From Clostridium caldaquaticum (GTDB lineage Bacteria; Bacillota; Clostridia; Clostridiales; Clostridiaceae): 64,000 bases of DNA. The DNA is taken from the NCBI RefSeq assembly GCF_023806125.1, contig NZ_JAMSKT010000007.1:80118-144117 (forward strand), in the 5' to 3' direction. Shown here piece by piece: positions 48,021 through 57,993 of this stretch. Every line of letters begins with the position of its first letter. Within the stretch, counting starts at the first letter, position 1. The notes beneath the pieces are model-generated. The model did no database searches. It saw only the letters and a program-made list of their open reading frames with translations, and had not been told where the DNA came from. The position numbers were made by a program, and so were the translations under genes.

Positions 48021-50663
48021 TCATAAAGCTTTTGCTCTCTTTATAAATTCGTAAAGCTTATTAAATCCTTCCATTGGAGTAAGGTTTAACACGTCAAGGT
48101 TTTTTAAATCTTTTATTAAATTCTCTTTTTCAATATCATTAAAACTAAGCTGTAGAGTTTTATCTTCTTTACTTACAGCTGTTTCTCTTATTTTAGCATT
48201 CTGAACCGTAGTATCAATTTTAAATATTTCTGCTTTGTTATCTTTTAAACTGCCTTTTTGTTCAAAAGTTATTAAAAGTTCTTTTGCTCTACTAATAACC
48301 TCTTCAGGAAGTCCTGCAAGTTTTGCAACTTCAATTCCATAAGATTGATCTGCTCCTCCTCTTATTATTTTACGAAGAAATACAATATCCTTACCAACCT
48401 CTTTAACAGCTACTGAATAATTTTTAACCCCGGATATTAAGCCTTCAAGTCTAGTAAGCTCATGATAGTGTGTAGCAAATAATGTTTTACATTTAATGCT
48501 TGTATTATTACATATATGTTCTATAACAGCCCAGGCAATGCTTAAGCCATCATAGGTACTGGTTCCTCTTCCAACTTCGTCTAAAAGAACTAAGGATTTA
48601 TTTGTAGCGTTTTTAAGTATATTTGATACTTCCCACATTTCAACCATAAAGGTACTTTTACCTGCAGAAAGATCATCTGAAGCTCCAATTCGGGTAAATA
48701 CTTTGTCACAGATGGAAACATGAGCGGTTTTAGCTGGAACAAAGCTTCCTATTTGAGCCATTATAGTTATAAGGGCGACCTGTCTCATGTAAGTAGATTT
48801 ACCTGCCATGTTAGGTCCTGTTATTAGTAGTAAATTTTCTTCAGTATTATCTATACTTGTATCATTGGCTACAAAAGTTCCTGTTGAAATCATTTTTTCA
48901 ACTACTGGGTGTCTTCCTTCTTCTATGAAGATTTTACCGTCTTGCGCAATTTTAGGCTTACAATAATTATATTCTAAAGCTACTAAAGCTAAAGAACAAA
49001 AACAATCTAATTCTGCAATATACTTGGCTGTCTCCTTTATTCTATCAACCTGATTTTCAATATTATCTCTTATAGAAACAAAAAGCTCATATTCTAGGAT
49101 GTTTAGTTTTTCCTCTGCTCCAAGAATTTTTTCTTCCATTTCTTTAAGCTCAGGAGTAATATACCTCTCTGCATTAGCTAAGGTTTGCTTTCTTATATAT
49201 CTTCCAGCAGGAATTTGTGCTTTATTAGCGTTAGTTATTTCAATATAGTACCCAAATACTTTATTATATCCTACTTTTAAGGACTTTATCCCCGTAACTT
49301 CTCTTTCTCTACTTTCAAGTGAAGCTATCCATTCCTTACCGTTAGATTTTGCTTCTCTTAGTTCATCAACATTTGCATTATACCCTTCTTTAATAATATT
49401 ACCTTCTTTAACTGATACAGCAGGATTATCCATTATTGCTTTATTTAATAAATTATATATATCCCTAAGCTCATCTAAATTTTCATATATATACTTTAAC
49501 CTTGGGGAATTAAAATATTTTAAGTCATCTTTAAGCTTTGGTAGTTTTTCTATAGAGTTTTTTAAAGAAATTAATTCCTTTGCATTAATACTTTTAGAAG
49601 CAAGTTTGCCTACCATTCTTTCTACATCGTAAATTTTGCTTAATGAACTTCTTAAATCTTCCTGAAGAGAGAAGTTTTTTGTAAGCTCATCTACTGCGTC
49701 AAGTCTGGCTTCTATTTTGTCCTTGTTGATTAAAGGCTGCTCAATCCATTTTCTTAACTGCCTACCTCCCATAGCTGTACAGGTTTTATCAATAGCCCAA
49801 AGTAGCGAACCTTTTTTAGTCTTATCTCTTAAAGATTCTGTAAGCTCTAAATTCCTTCTGGAATTAATATCAATACTTAAAAAATCAACTATATTGTAAT
49901 ATTCAAGACTATCAATATTACACAAATTTATTTTTTGAGTTTCTAAAATATAATTTAATAGTCCATTAGCTGCATTAATCAAACTATTACTAAACTGTCT
50001 CATATGAAAATTTGCAAATTGCTTCTGTAAATTTTTAGTTGAATTTTCATAAAAAAATATATCGTTTTTCTTTGTATATAAAATATTAAATCTTTCATTT
50101 ATTTTCTGTAATAGTACCTCTTCAATATTTTCTTGAACAAGCATTTCTTTTGGTGAATATTTAGATATTTCATCAAGAATAACACTCTCTTGAATGTTAG
50201 TGTCAGTACAGTAAAAATCTCCTGTAGAAATGTCTGCAAAACAAATTCCAGCTATATTTGTTTTATAGTCTATATAAAGGCTCATTATAAAATTATTTTT
50301 ATTATCTTCAAGAAAATCTGAGTCCATGTAAGTTCCTGGAGTTATAATCTTTATTATATCTCTTTTAACTATACCTTTTGCTGTGCTTGGATCTTCAAGC
50401 TGCTCACAAATTGCAATTTTATACCCTTTGCTTACAAGTCTTCCAATATAAGAATTTGCTGCGTGGAAAGGTACGCCGCACATAGGAGCTTTTTCTTCTA
50501 ATCCACAGTCTCTACCTGTAAGTACCAGTTCTAATTCTCTTGAGGCAGTTACTGCATCCTCAAAAAACATCTCATAAAAATCACCAAGTCTAAAAAACAA
50601 AATACAATCTTTACATTTTTCTTTAACCTGCAGATATTGCTGCATCATGGGAGTTAATACCAT
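48021..50663 (-). CDS. mutS: DNA mismatch repair protein MutS
   Basis: MutS recognises mispairs and small loops. The 880-aa protein has the mismatch-contact [15 protein letters not shown] near residue 25, Walker [14 protein letters not shown] at residue 616, and [20 protein letters not shown]. The C-terminal helix-turn-helix dimer region follows. The ATG follows AGGAGG. It leads a mutS-mutL-miaA-hfq run, insulated from miaB by a terminator. Confidence 0.98.
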   Translation of the reverse strand: MVLTPMMQQYLQVKEKCKDCILFFRLGDFYEMFFEDAVTASRELELVLTGRDCGLEEKAPMCGVPFHAANSYIGRLVSKGYKIAICEQLEDPSTAKGIVKRDIIKIITPGTYMDSDFLEDNKNNFIMSLYIDYKTNIAGICFADISTGDFYCTDTNIQESVILDEISKYSPKEMLVQENIEEVLLQKINERFNILYTKKNDIFFYENSTKNLQKQFANFHMRQFSNSLINAANGLLNYILETQKINLCNIDSLEYYNIVDFLSIDINSRRNLELTESLRDKTKKGSLLWAIDKTCTAMGGRQLRKWIEQPLINKDKIEARLDAVDELTKNFSLQEDLRSSLSKIYDVERMVGKLASKSINAKELISLKNSIEKLPKLKDDLKYFNSPRLKYIYENLDELRDIYNLLNKAIMDNPAVSVKEGNIIKEGYNANVDELREAKSNGKEWIASLESREREVTGIKSLKVGYNKVFGYYIEITNANKAQIPAGRYIRKQTLANAERYITPELKEMEEKILGAEEKLNILEYELFVSIRDNIENQVDRIKETAKYIAELDCFCSLALVALEYNYCKPKIAQDGKIFIEEGRHPVVEKMISTGTFVANDTSIDNTEENLLLITGPNMAGKSTYMRQVALITIMAQIGSFVPAKTAHVSICDKVFTRIGASDDLSAGKSTFMVEMWEVSNILKNATNKSLVLLDEVGRGTSTYDGLSIAWAVIEHICNNTSIKCKTLFATHYHELTRLEGLISGVKNYSVAVKEVGKDIVFLRKIIRGGADQSYGIEVAKLAGLPEEVISRAKELLITFEQKGSLKDNKAEIFKIDTTVQNAKIRETAVSKEDKTLQLSFNDIEKENLIKDLKNLDVLNLTPMEGFNKLYEFIKRAKAL

Positions 50664-50684
50664 ATTATTGCCTCCTGTAGTTTT

Positions 50685-50718
50685 AAAAAAGCTCTTATAA
50701 ACAAGAGCTTTTTTATTA
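50685..50718. terminator. Terminator between miaB and mutS
   Basis: Perfect 12-bp arms AAAAAAGCTCTT and AAGAGCTTTTTT (50685-50696, 50703-50714). On the minus strand it ends miaB transcripts before mutS. Confidence 0.85.
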
Positions 50719-50723
50719 AAAAA

Positions 50724-52055
50724 TTAAATTTGTTTACCATTTAAGGAGAAAGATAAAGCTTCAGTAATTTTAACCTTTACCAGTTTTCCTATACTTTCAA
50801 AATCTCCTGTAAAGTTAACCAGTTTTCCGGTTCTAGTTCTTCCCATAAGTTTATTCACATCATTCTTGCTAAAACCTTCTACTAGCACCTCAACAACCTT
50901 ATCTTGATATTCATTATTTTTTTTAGCACATATAATATTTACTTCACTTATAAGTCTATTAAATCTTTCATGTTTAACTTCATCCGGGATTTGTTCCTCC
51001 ATTTCATCTGCAGGAGTACCTTTACGTTTTGAATATATAAATGTAAAGGCAGAATCATATTCTACTTCCTTAACCAGACTTAGTGTATCCTCAAAATCCT
51101 CCTCTGTTTCCCCAGGAAAGCCAACTATTATATCAGTTGTCAATGCTACATTTGGTATGGCTTTTTTAATTCTGTTAACTAAATCCAAGTATTGCTCTCT
51201 ATTATACTGTCTATTCATCTTTTTTAGCATATTAGTTGAACCAGATTGAACTGGAAGATGAATATGCTCACAAATTTTATCACATTCTGCAATGGTATCT
51301 ATAAGCTCTTGTGTTAAATCTTTAGGATGTGAAGTCATAAATCTAATTCTTTCAAGTCCTTCAATTTCATTTATTCTTCTTAAAAGTTTTGCAAAATTCA
51401 TATTTCCTTGAAGATTTTTTCCATAAGAATTAACATTTTGACCAAGTAATGTTACTTCCTTATATCCTTTAGATACTAAATCTTTTATTTCTCTTTCTAT
51501 ATCTTCAGGATTCCTGCTTCTTTCACGACCTCTAACATAAGGTACTATACAGTAAGTACAAAAATTATTACAGCCATACATAATTGTAACAAAAGCTTTT
51601 ATGGCGCTCTCTCTATCTATTGGTATTCCCTCTACAATTCCTTCTTCCTTATTCATTATTTCTATAATAGATTTTCCTTCTTGTTTAACTCTATTTAAGT
51701 ACTCAGGAAATTTATAGGAATTATGTGTTCCAAATATAATATCTACAAAAGGATATTTTTTAATTATATTCTCTGCCATTCCTTCCTGCTGCATCATGCA
51801 GCCACATACAGCTATAACTAAGTTAGGATTTTTCTTTTTTAAGTTCTTTAATGCCCCTAAGTTTCCGTATACTTTAAGTTCTGCATTTTCTCTAACGCAG
51901 CAAGTGTTAAATATAATAATTGATGCTTCTTCCTTTATATCTGTTTTGGTATATCCAAGAGTTTTAAGCATGCCTGACAGTTTCTCTGAATCTTCTTCAT
52001 TCATCTGGCATCCCCAAGTTTCTATAAAATATTTTAAATTTAGTTCTTTATTCAT
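50724..52055 (-). CDS. miaB: tRNA-2-methylthio-N6-dimethylallyladenosine synthase MiaB
   Basis: Radical-SAM methylthiotransferase acting on i6A37 of tRNA. The 443-aa protein has the UPF0004 Cys residues ([30 protein letters not shown]), the radical-[20 protein letters not shown], and a C-terminal TRAM domain. The ATG follows GAAGGAG. A dyad-symmetric element lies in its leader at 52082-52113. Confidence 0.97.
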   Translation of the reverse strand: MNKELNLKYFIETWGCQMNEEDSEKLSGMLKTLGYTKTDIKEEASIIIFNTCCVRENAELKVYGNLGALKNLKKKNPNLVIAVCGCMMQQEGMAENIIKKYPFVDIIFGTHNSYKFPEYLNRVKQEGKSIIEIMNKEEGIVEGIPIDRESAIKAFVTIMYGCNNFCTYCIVPYVRGRERSRNPEDIEREIKDLVSKGYKEVTLLGQNVNSYGKNLQGNMNFAKLLRRINEIEGLERIRFMTSHPKDLTQELIDTIAECDKICEHIHLPVQSGSTNMLKKMNRQYNREQYLDLVNRIKKAIPNVALTTDIIVGFPGETEEDFEDTLSLVKEVEYDSAFTFIYSKRKGTPADEMEEQIPDEVKHERFNRLISEVNIICAKKNNEYQDKVVEVLVEGFSKNDVNKLMGRTRTGKLVNFTGDFESIGKLVKVKITEALSFSLNGKQI

Positions 52056-52081
52056 TATAATTCTCCTTCTAAATGTACATC

Positions 52082-52113
52082 TATGTCAAAATGTAAGCTT
52101 TTATTTTGACATA
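52082..52113 (-). promoter_or_regulatory. Inverted repeat in the miaB leader
   Basis: TATGTCAAAAT (52082-52092) and ATTTTGACATA (52103-52113) are perfect 11-bp arms around a 10-nt spacer, 27 bp before the miaB start. There is no T tract on the miaB side of the kind expected of a terminator, so an operator or leader stem is more likely. Confidence 0.45.
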
Positions 52114-52321
52114 TATCATTAATATTATATATAATTTATGCTAATTTTTAAAGTTTATTTTCTTAAATTAAAATTATTCCTCTATACTAATCTGTAATTT
52201 TATAATATAATAGAATGAAATAAAATATATGGAAAATTTCAATTGCGTTTAATCTTTAGTCAATTGAATAATTTTACAAACAATACTGCAGTATACTGTG
52301 GCTTATTTAAGGAGGATGAAT

Positions 52322-53521
52322 ATGAACGTCTCAAAAAGAATACAAAATATGCAATTTTCTCCCATAAGAAAATTAGCTTCCTATGCTGAAATGGCTAAAG
52401 AAAAAGGAATAAAGGTTTTTCACCTTAATATCGGTCAACCTGATGTAGTTACACCGCACACTTTTTTTCAGGGAATCAATAGCTTCAATGAAAGTGTTAT
52501 AAAATATTCCAGTTCTCAAGGAATAGATTCCTTACTAGAAAGCTTTATTAAATATTATAAAGAATGGAACATTAACTTTGAAAAGGACGAACTATTGGTT
52601 ACAAATGGTGGCAGTGAAGCTCTGCTTTTTACAATAATGGCGGTATGTGATTATGGAGATGAAATAGTAATTCCTGAACCATTTTATACAAACTATAACA
52701 GCTTTGCAGATGCTGCAGGAGTTAGGGTAGTTTCTTTTATAACCAAAGCAGAAGATGGATTTCATTTGCCAAATAAAAAAGAAATAATAAGCAAAATAAC
52801 TTCTAAAACAAAAGCATTACTAATTACTAATCCTGGAAATCCAACTGGAACTGTATATACATATGAGGAAGTAAGAATGTTAGCAGACATCGCAAAGGAA
52901 TATGATTTATATTTAATAGCAGATGAAGTTTATAGAGAATTTGTATATGATGGTTTACAATATACTTCTGCAATGTATATGGAAGATATATTAGATAGAG
53001 TTATACTTATCGACAGCATTTCAAAACGTTACAGTGCTTGTGGAGCTAGAATTGGTTTAGTAGCTTCAAAAAATAAAGAGATTATAAGTCAAATATTAAA
53101 GTTGTGCCAATCAAGACTTTGCTGTGCTACACTTGAACAAATAGCAGCCGCTAATTTGATTAATACTCCTAGAGCGTATTTTGAAGAAGTAAGATCAGAA
53201 TATGAGAATAGACGAAACATAGCCTTTGAAAGTCTTTCTAAAATACCTGGAGTTATATGTAAAAAACCTACAGGAGCCTTTTATATAATAGCAAAGTTGC
53301 CTATTGAAGATGCAGATGACTTTGCAAGATGGATTTTAACAGATTTTAATTATGATAATAAAACAGTTATGTTTGCTCCTGCAGAAGGTTTTTACGCAAC
53401 CAAAGGTCTAGGTAAAAATGAAATTAGATTATCTTATTGCATAAATTCTGAAGATTTAAAATGTGCTATGAATGTATTGTCTATTGCATTAAATACTTAT
53501 ATAGACTTAAAAAATCAATAA
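52322..53521 (+). CDS. PLP-dependent class I/II aminotransferase
   Basis: A 399-aa fold-type I aminotransferase with FHLNIGQPDVVTP, VTNGGSEALLFTIMA, TNPGNPTGTVYTYEE and the PLP Lys in SISKRYSACGARIG. Substrate specificity cannot be told from sequence; the family includes aspartate and aromatic aminotransferases. ATG 52322 lies 6 nt after AAGGAGG; ATG 52316 is less well placed. It is divergent from miaB. A 12-bp palindrome lies 28 bp upstream of the start. Confidence 0.88.
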   Translation: MNVSKRIQNMQFSPIRKLASYAEMAKEKGIKVFHLNIGQPDVVTPHTFFQGINSFNESVIKYSSSQGIDSLLESFIKYYKEWNINFEKDELLVTNGGSEALLFTIMAVCDYGDEIVIPEPFYTNYNSFADAAGVRVVSFITKAEDGFHLPNKKEIISKITSKTKALLITNPGNPTGTVYTYEEVRMLADIAKEYDLYLIADEVYREFVYDGLQYTSAMYMEDILDRVILIDSISKRYSACGARIGLVASKNKEIISQILKLCQSRLCCATLEQIAAANLINTPRAYFEEVRSEYENRRNIAFESLSKIPGVICKKPTGAFYIIAKLPIEDADDFARWILTDFNYDNKTVMFAPAEGFYATKGLGKNEIRLSYCINSEDLKCAMNVLSIALNTYIDLKNQ

Positions 53522-53525
53522 AAAA

Positions 53526-53546
53526 TCGGCGTTTATTTAACGCCGT
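53526..53546. terminator. Hairpin shared by convergent aminotransferase and GNAT genes
   Basis: CGGCGTT (53527-53533) and AACGCCG (53539-53545) form a GC-rich stem just after the aminotransferase stop and over the GNAT stop codon. Confidence 0.65.
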
Positions 53547-54402
53547 ACTCCCACTTATAAATTTCTTTTTCTAAGATAAAACCCAAGCTTTTATATAGAT
53601 TTAAAGCAATATAATTATCAGCTGATACTTTCAAGTTAACTTCCTTAAATCCATAATCATTTAAAAGCTTAAACAAATAGTTCATTAAAGCTTTACCATA
53701 GCCTTTTCCTCTAAATTCTTTTAGTATGCCTAAATTAACTATAGTAGGAATCTGTCCGTTTATGATTATTTGCCCATATCCAATATATTGATTATCTTTT
53801 TTAATAAAGATTGCCCCTTTATTAAAGTAGTAGTGTTGAGTCTCATCTAAATACATATCTTCTACAGTAAGAGGCAGTCTTGTTTCATTCTTAAATACCT
53901 CATTTTGTATTTTACACCGTATCTCTTCATCTTCCCCTTTTTTTAAAACTTGAAAAATTAAATCCGTGTCTAAAACTTCATATTTATAACCTTCTACCTT
54001 TGCACACATTTCAAAAGTTCCTTGAAGCTTTTTAAAGCCAAGTTTCTCTAATACGTCAAAGTTATAGCTATTTTTTTCGCAGCTATATATTAAATTTTTT
54101 TTTGACATAAGTGAACGAAGCATAAAATTGTATTTTTGGGAAAAATCATCATTATCTTTTACATACATAGATTTTATAACATTAGTGTTTTTATCATAGC
54201 TAGTTGTCCAAATATATCCAATTATTTCATTGCTGTAACATAAAATTTTAATGCTTTTACGAAGTAGAAATTGTTTTAATATATTCATATTATTATAATA
54301 TTGACAAAAGTCTTCATTTAGATTGTTAAAATGTTTTCTTAAATTATTTAACTTCAAGAATTGATACATATTTCTATTATTTAAAGGAATAATATTAAAC
54401 AT
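53533..54402 (-). CDS. GNAT-family N-acetyltransferase (tandem GNAT domains)
   Basis: A 289-aa protein whose C-terminal half (about 150-289) is a clear GNAT domain with the acetyl-CoA motif LGILKEFRGKGYGKALMNYL and NLYKSLGFILEKE. The N-terminal half (1-135) has a weaker GNAT-like pattern ending LGFKKLQGTFEMC, as in double-GNAT proteins such as MshD. Substrate unknown. It is convergent with the aminotransferase and lies downstream of the CotS pseudogene. Confidence 0.82.
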   Translation of the reverse strand: MFNIIPLNNRNMYQFLKLNNLRKHFNNLNEDFCQYYNNMNILKQFLLRKSIKILCYSNEIIGYIWTTSYDKNTNVIKSMYVKDNDDFSQKYNFMLRSLMSKKNLIYSCEKNSYNFDVLEKLGFKKLQGTFEMCAKVEGYKYEVLDTDLIFQVLKKGEDEEIRCKIQNEVFKNETRLPLTVEDMYLDETQHYYFNKGAIFIKKDNQYIGYGQIIINGQIPTIVNLGILKEFRGKGYGKALMNYLFKLLNDYGFKEVNLKVSADNYIALNLYKSLGFILEKEIYKWEYGVK

Positions 54403-54480
54403 AAAAAAATCCTCTTATAACCTTAATATAAATTCAATTATTAGTATAATTGTTGTAAATGTTTAAGTCAAACAAAAGAT

Positions 54481-55549
54481 TTATTCATTATAATATTTCT
54501 CTAGATATTTTAAGTATTCCTCTAAAAAACTTTGTTGTAAATCAATATAGATTAACTGTCGCTTGAGCTTTTTAGTATACTTAGCTTCATCCCACTTTTT
54601 CTGTTTAATGTATCTCTTTTTTCCAAGTTTCCAAAATTTTTCAAGAAATATTATTAGTGAAAGCAAAATTTCTAATTGTTCTCTATCTAAAGTATTAATT
54701 TTTTCATATGCATCTATTAGTTGTTTAGCTTTAAAAAAACTCCATTTATATGAGGATTTATACATAAGCATTTTAATAAATTTTGCTAAATCATTTATTT
54801 GAATATCTACACTTATGTCATCTAATTTTGTTAAATAGTACTTTCCGGTTTTTTTTATTATATCTTTATGACTAAAGCTATTTAAGCATATGCTTTTATT
54901 TTCCGTTGCTTTTTTTAAAAATCTATGATAATTTAATCTATTTAAAATATGAAGAGCCGTAATTCCTATATTATAAAACTGCTCTATATGATTATAATAA
55001 GCTGCATCAAATTTATTTTTAATACTTTTTTTGTAAATCATCTTTTTGAATTTTTTAAGATCTAAAAGATAGCTGTTAAATATTTTAGTATAATTTTTCG
55101 TCTTACTTTTAATTTTTAATTCTCTTAAATCTATTATTTGAGTTAATTTATGAAACTGAGCTATGAGCTAAAAGTATTACATAATTTGTGGCATCATTTA
55201 TTTCATTGAAATTACATTCTTCTCCATCAATCCATTCCTCAGCATAAAATAAAGACTTTTTAGTTTGTGAAAACAAGTGTCCATTTTTTGTCCTTATATA
55301 TCTAGGTATGTTAAGAAAATTATTTTTTCTTAAAGCCTCTGCAACTATACTAGCATTTAATTTTTTATATCTAGAAGTATTTAATCTTTTTAAACATAGG
55401 GTTCCTAAATTTGTACTTACTCTGTAAGCATTTTTTACTTTTTCTATATCCTTCACATTGAAATTGTATTTATTTAACAAATTATTTATAGTTATATTTT
55501 CTTTTAAACTTGGTAAATTTTCAAACGTATCTTTTTTATATCACTCCAT
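54481..55549 (-). pseudogene. CotS-family spore coat protein (kinase-like fold), broken twice
   Basis: The region encodes one CotS/YtaA-type protein in two frames. From ATG 55549, after a strong GGAGGTGAT site, codon 3 is TGA (55541-55543), then the frame runs LNKYNFNVKDIEKVKNAYR to LLAHSSVS. The sequence TGAGCTA is duplicated in tandem at 55157-55163 and 55164-55170; removing one copy joins LLA to QFHKLTQ and on to the second half with SICLNSFSHKDI, KYYLTKLDDISVD and FWKLGKKRYIKQK. The repaired length is 353 codons, normal for the family. CotS-family proteins are coat components. Both lesions are read directly from the sequence. Confidence 0.88.
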
Positions 55550-55710
55550 ATTATCACCTCCTCACAAAAAACTTATGTTTAGTCACAGATACCCTAAAAA
55601 GTTAAAAAGAAGAAATATTTTTTTCATTCTGGTTTATTTTAAAACAGCCTCCTAGATTTAATTTATTCACTTAAATTATATTAAAACTAAAATTTTTTAT
55701 TACTTAATTG

Positions 55711-55739
55711 TTGACAAAAAAAATATGTTGATATATAAT
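55711..55739 (+). promoter_or_regulatory. Consensus sigma-A promoter of the tRNA operon
   Basis: TTGACA (55711-55716) and TATAAT (55734-55739) with a 17-nt spacer: a perfect consensus promoter 14 bp before the first tRNA. Confidence 0.9.
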
Positions 55740-55753
55740 ATAAAATGTCTTGT

Positions 55754-55830
55754 GGATCTTTAGCTCAGTTGGTTAGAGCAACCGGCTCATAACCGGTCGG
55801 TCCGGGGTTCGAGTCCCTGAAGGTCCACCA
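55754..55830 (+). tRNA. tRNA with CAU anticodon (Met, or Ile2 with lysidine)
   Basis: A 77-nt tRNA with encoded CCA. Acceptor GGATCTT pairs with AAGGTCC; the anticodon loop CTCATAA carries CAT; the T-loop is GTTCGAGTC. It is an elongator type, not initiator. The acceptor and D-arm resemble Firmicutes tRNA-Ile(CAU), whose C34 is changed to lysidine, so it may read AUA. Confidence 0.93.
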
Positions 55831-55833
55831 TTT

Positions 55834-55908
55834 GCTGGCATGGCTCAACGGTAGAGCAGCTGACTTGTAATCAGCAGGTTGTAGGTTCGATTCCTATTGC
55901 CAGCTCCA
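55834..55908 (+). tRNA. tRNA-Thr (TGT)
   Basis: A 75-nt tRNA with encoded CCA. Acceptor GCTGGCA pairs with TGCCAGC; anticodon loop CTTGTAA carries TGT; T-loop GTTCGATTC. It is 3 bp after the preceding tRNA. Confidence 0.96.
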
Positions 55909-55913
55909 TTTAA

Positions 55914-55998
55914 GGAGGAATTCCCGAGTGGCCAAAGGGGGCAGACTGTAAATCTGTTGTCTCTGACTTCGATGGTTCGAATCCATCTTCCTCCACCA
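55914..55998 (+). tRNA. tRNA-Tyr (GTA)
   Basis: An 85-nt class II tRNA with a long variable arm and encoded CCA. Acceptor GGAGGAA pairs with TTCCTCC; anticodon loop CTGTAAA carries GTA. Confidence 0.96.
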
Positions 55999-56030
55999 AA
56001 AGACAGACTTTGTTCTGTCTTTTTATTTTT
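55998..56030 (+). terminator. Terminator of the tRNA operon
   Basis: AAAAGACAGA (55998-56007) pairs with TCTGTCTTTT (56014-56023), starting at the last base of the tRNA-Tyr CCA and running into a T tract. Confidence 0.9.
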
Positions 56031-56032
56031 TG

Positions 56033-56082
56033 TTTAAACTTATAAAAAAGATCACATAAGTGATCTTTTTTATAAGTTTAAA
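56033..56082 (-). terminator. Long perfect palindromic terminator after ispH-rpsA
   Basis: Twenty-three-bp perfect arms (56033-56055 and 56060-56082) around a 4-nt loop include the stop codon of the fusion gene. It ends minus-strand transcription converging on the tRNA operon and could work in both directions. Confidence 0.85.
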
Positions 56083-57991
56083 AATCTTCAACTTCCTTAA
56101 TGCTTAGGCCTATCTTTTTAGCGTCTTTATCTACCTCAATAATTTTTGCCTTTATAAGCTCACCAACTTTAAGAACATCTTCGGGCTTATTAATTCTTTT
56201 ATTGCTTATTTGAGAAATATGAACCAATCCATCCACCCCAGGTTCTAGTTCAACGAAAGCACCAAAACTTGCAAACCTAACAACCTTACCAAGTACTATA
56301 TTTCCTGCTGGATACTTTTCTTCTACATTTGTCCAAGGATTTTCTATTAATTTTTTTATACTTAAGGATAGTTTTTTATTTTCCTTATCAGCCTCAAGAA
56401 TATAAACCTCTATTTTATCTCCTATTTTTAAAACATCACTTGGCTTATTAATTCTTCCCCAGGATATTTCAGATACATGCAGAAGACCGTCTACACCATT
56501 TATATCAATAAAAGCTCCAAAATCAGTAAGTCTTTTAACTTCCCCTGTTACTTTCTCTCCAGATTGAAGTGAAGCCCACGTTTCCTCTTCCTTTGCAATC
56601 TTCTCATTCTTTAAAATTTCTCTTCTGGAGGCAACAATTTTAGTTCCTTTTCTCTCCTCTTTATATTCTATTATATTTACTTCCAATTCTTTTTTCACAT
56701 ATTGGTTTAAATCCTCTACATGAAAAAGTTCTACGTGTGATGCTGGAACAAACACTCTAACACCCTTATAACGTGCTACCAATCCACCAGTAACTGCTTC
56801 AGAAACAGTTACTATTAATGCAGTCTTATTATCATAAGCTGCTTTTATCTCCTTGTAAGCATTTTCTCTTTCGATCTCAACTCTTGATAAGACTATATAT
56901 CCATCTTCATTTTTTCTTCTTATAACTTTAGCTTCTATTTCATCACCAATATTGAGTAGCTCTGTAAGTTTAATATTTTCATCCGTTGTAATCTCTTCCT
57001 TTGATATGTATCCTTCAGACTTAGTGCCTAAGTCAACGTAGGCTTCTTTTTCATTTAAGGATATAATAGTCCCTTTAACAATTTGACCTACAGATATTGC
57101 AACTTCATTTTCTTTCATATACTCAAGCTGCTCATTTACATCTAAATTATTTTCATTATTCATATTAGTAATTACCTCCTCTATAATCCAGTCAGGCGTT
57201 GAAGCACCTGCTGTAATACCTATCTTTTTTATATTTTTATGTTTAATAAAATTATCAGGTATTTGACTAAAATTTTCAACATGTATTGTATTTGCACAAT
57301 TCTGTCTGCATATATCATAAAGTTTAGTAGTATTTGAGCTATTAAATCCTCCAAGAACAATCATGGCATCTACATTCTTTGAAAGTTCCTCAGCTTCTCT
57401 TTGTCTAACCTCTGTAGCATTACATATAGTATTAAATGCTACTATTTCTTTACAGTTTTTAACTATATAATTTAACACACTTTCCCAATTTGCCTGCTTT
57501 TCGGTAGTTTGAGAAACTACACATACTTTTTTTGAAAGTATTTCTAATTCTGCTCCACTTTTTGCAATTATAGCTTTATTATCACACCATCCGTTAATAC
57601 CTATAACTTCTGGGTGGCTTTTATCTCCAACTATTACAATAGAATATCCCTTATTAAAATATTCCTTAACCTTTTGCTGTATATTTGAAACATAAGGACA
57701 AGTCGCATTTACTATTGTAATACCTTTATCGCTTAAAGTCTTAAGTATCTGTGGAGTAACTCCATGTGATCTTATAATAACCACATCTCCAGACCTAAGT
57801 TCACTGACATCTTCTAAATCAATAGGATATACATCATTTTTTTTTAAATGATTTACAACATCTTTATTATGAATAAGCGGACCCAAAGTATAAATTTTTT
57901 TATCATACTTTTCTTTAACATTTATCGCTTCATCTACTGCCCTTTTTACACCAAAGCAAAATCCAGCTTTGTTTGCTAATATTATTTCCAT
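56078..57991 (-). CDS. ispH: Fusion of IspH (HMBPP reductase) and ribosomal protein S1
   Basis: A 637-aa two-part protein. Residues 1 to about 285 are IspH, the [4Fe-4S] enzyme ending the MEP pathway, with Cys ligands in AGFCFGVKRAV (Cys12), NATCPYVS and NTICNATEVRQ, and ITAGASTPDWIIEEV. Residues about 300-637 hold four S1 RNA-binding repeats, the last two being the best conserved (GEVKRLTDFGAFIDI and GKVVRFASFGAFVELEPG). Such fusions are typical of Clostridium and relatives. It starts 2 bp after cmk, so the two genes are likely cotranscribed. Confidence 0.97.
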   Translation of the reverse strand: MEIILANKAGFCFGVKRAVDEAINVKEKYDKKIYTLGPLIHNKDVVNHLKKNDVYPIDLEDVSELRSGDVVIIRSHGVTPQILKTLSDKGITIVNATCPYVSNIQQKVKEYFNKGYSIVIVGDKSHPEVIGINGWCDNKAIIAKSGAELEILSKKVCVVSQTTEKQANWESVLNYIVKNCKEIVAFNTICNATEVRQREAEELSKNVDAMIVLGGFNSSNTTKLYDICRQNCANTIHVENFSQIPDNFIKHKNIKKIGITAGASTPDWIIEEVITNMNNENNLDVNEQLEYMKENEVAISVGQIVKGTIISLNEKEAYVDLGTKSEGYISKEEITTDENIKLTELLNIGDEIEAKVIRRKNEDGYIVLSRVEIERENAYKEIKAAYDNKTALIVTVSEAVTGGLVARYKGVRVFVPASHVELFHVEDLNQYVKKELEVNIIEYKEERKGTKIVASRREILKNEKIAKEEETWASLQSGEKVTGEVKRLTDFGAFIDINGVDGLLHVSEISWGRINKPSDVLKIGDKIEVYILEADKENKKLSLSIKKLIENPWTNVEEKYPAGNIVLGKVVRFASFGAFVELEPGVDGLVHISQISNKRINKPEDVLKVGELIKAKIIEVDKDAKKIGLSIKEVEDF

Positions 57992-57993
57992 AA

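Noticed and set aside
55458..55655. Plus-strand 65-codon frame over the start of the CotS pseudogene
   Set aside because: It is antisense to the pseudogene start and has no ribosome site or recognisable protein.
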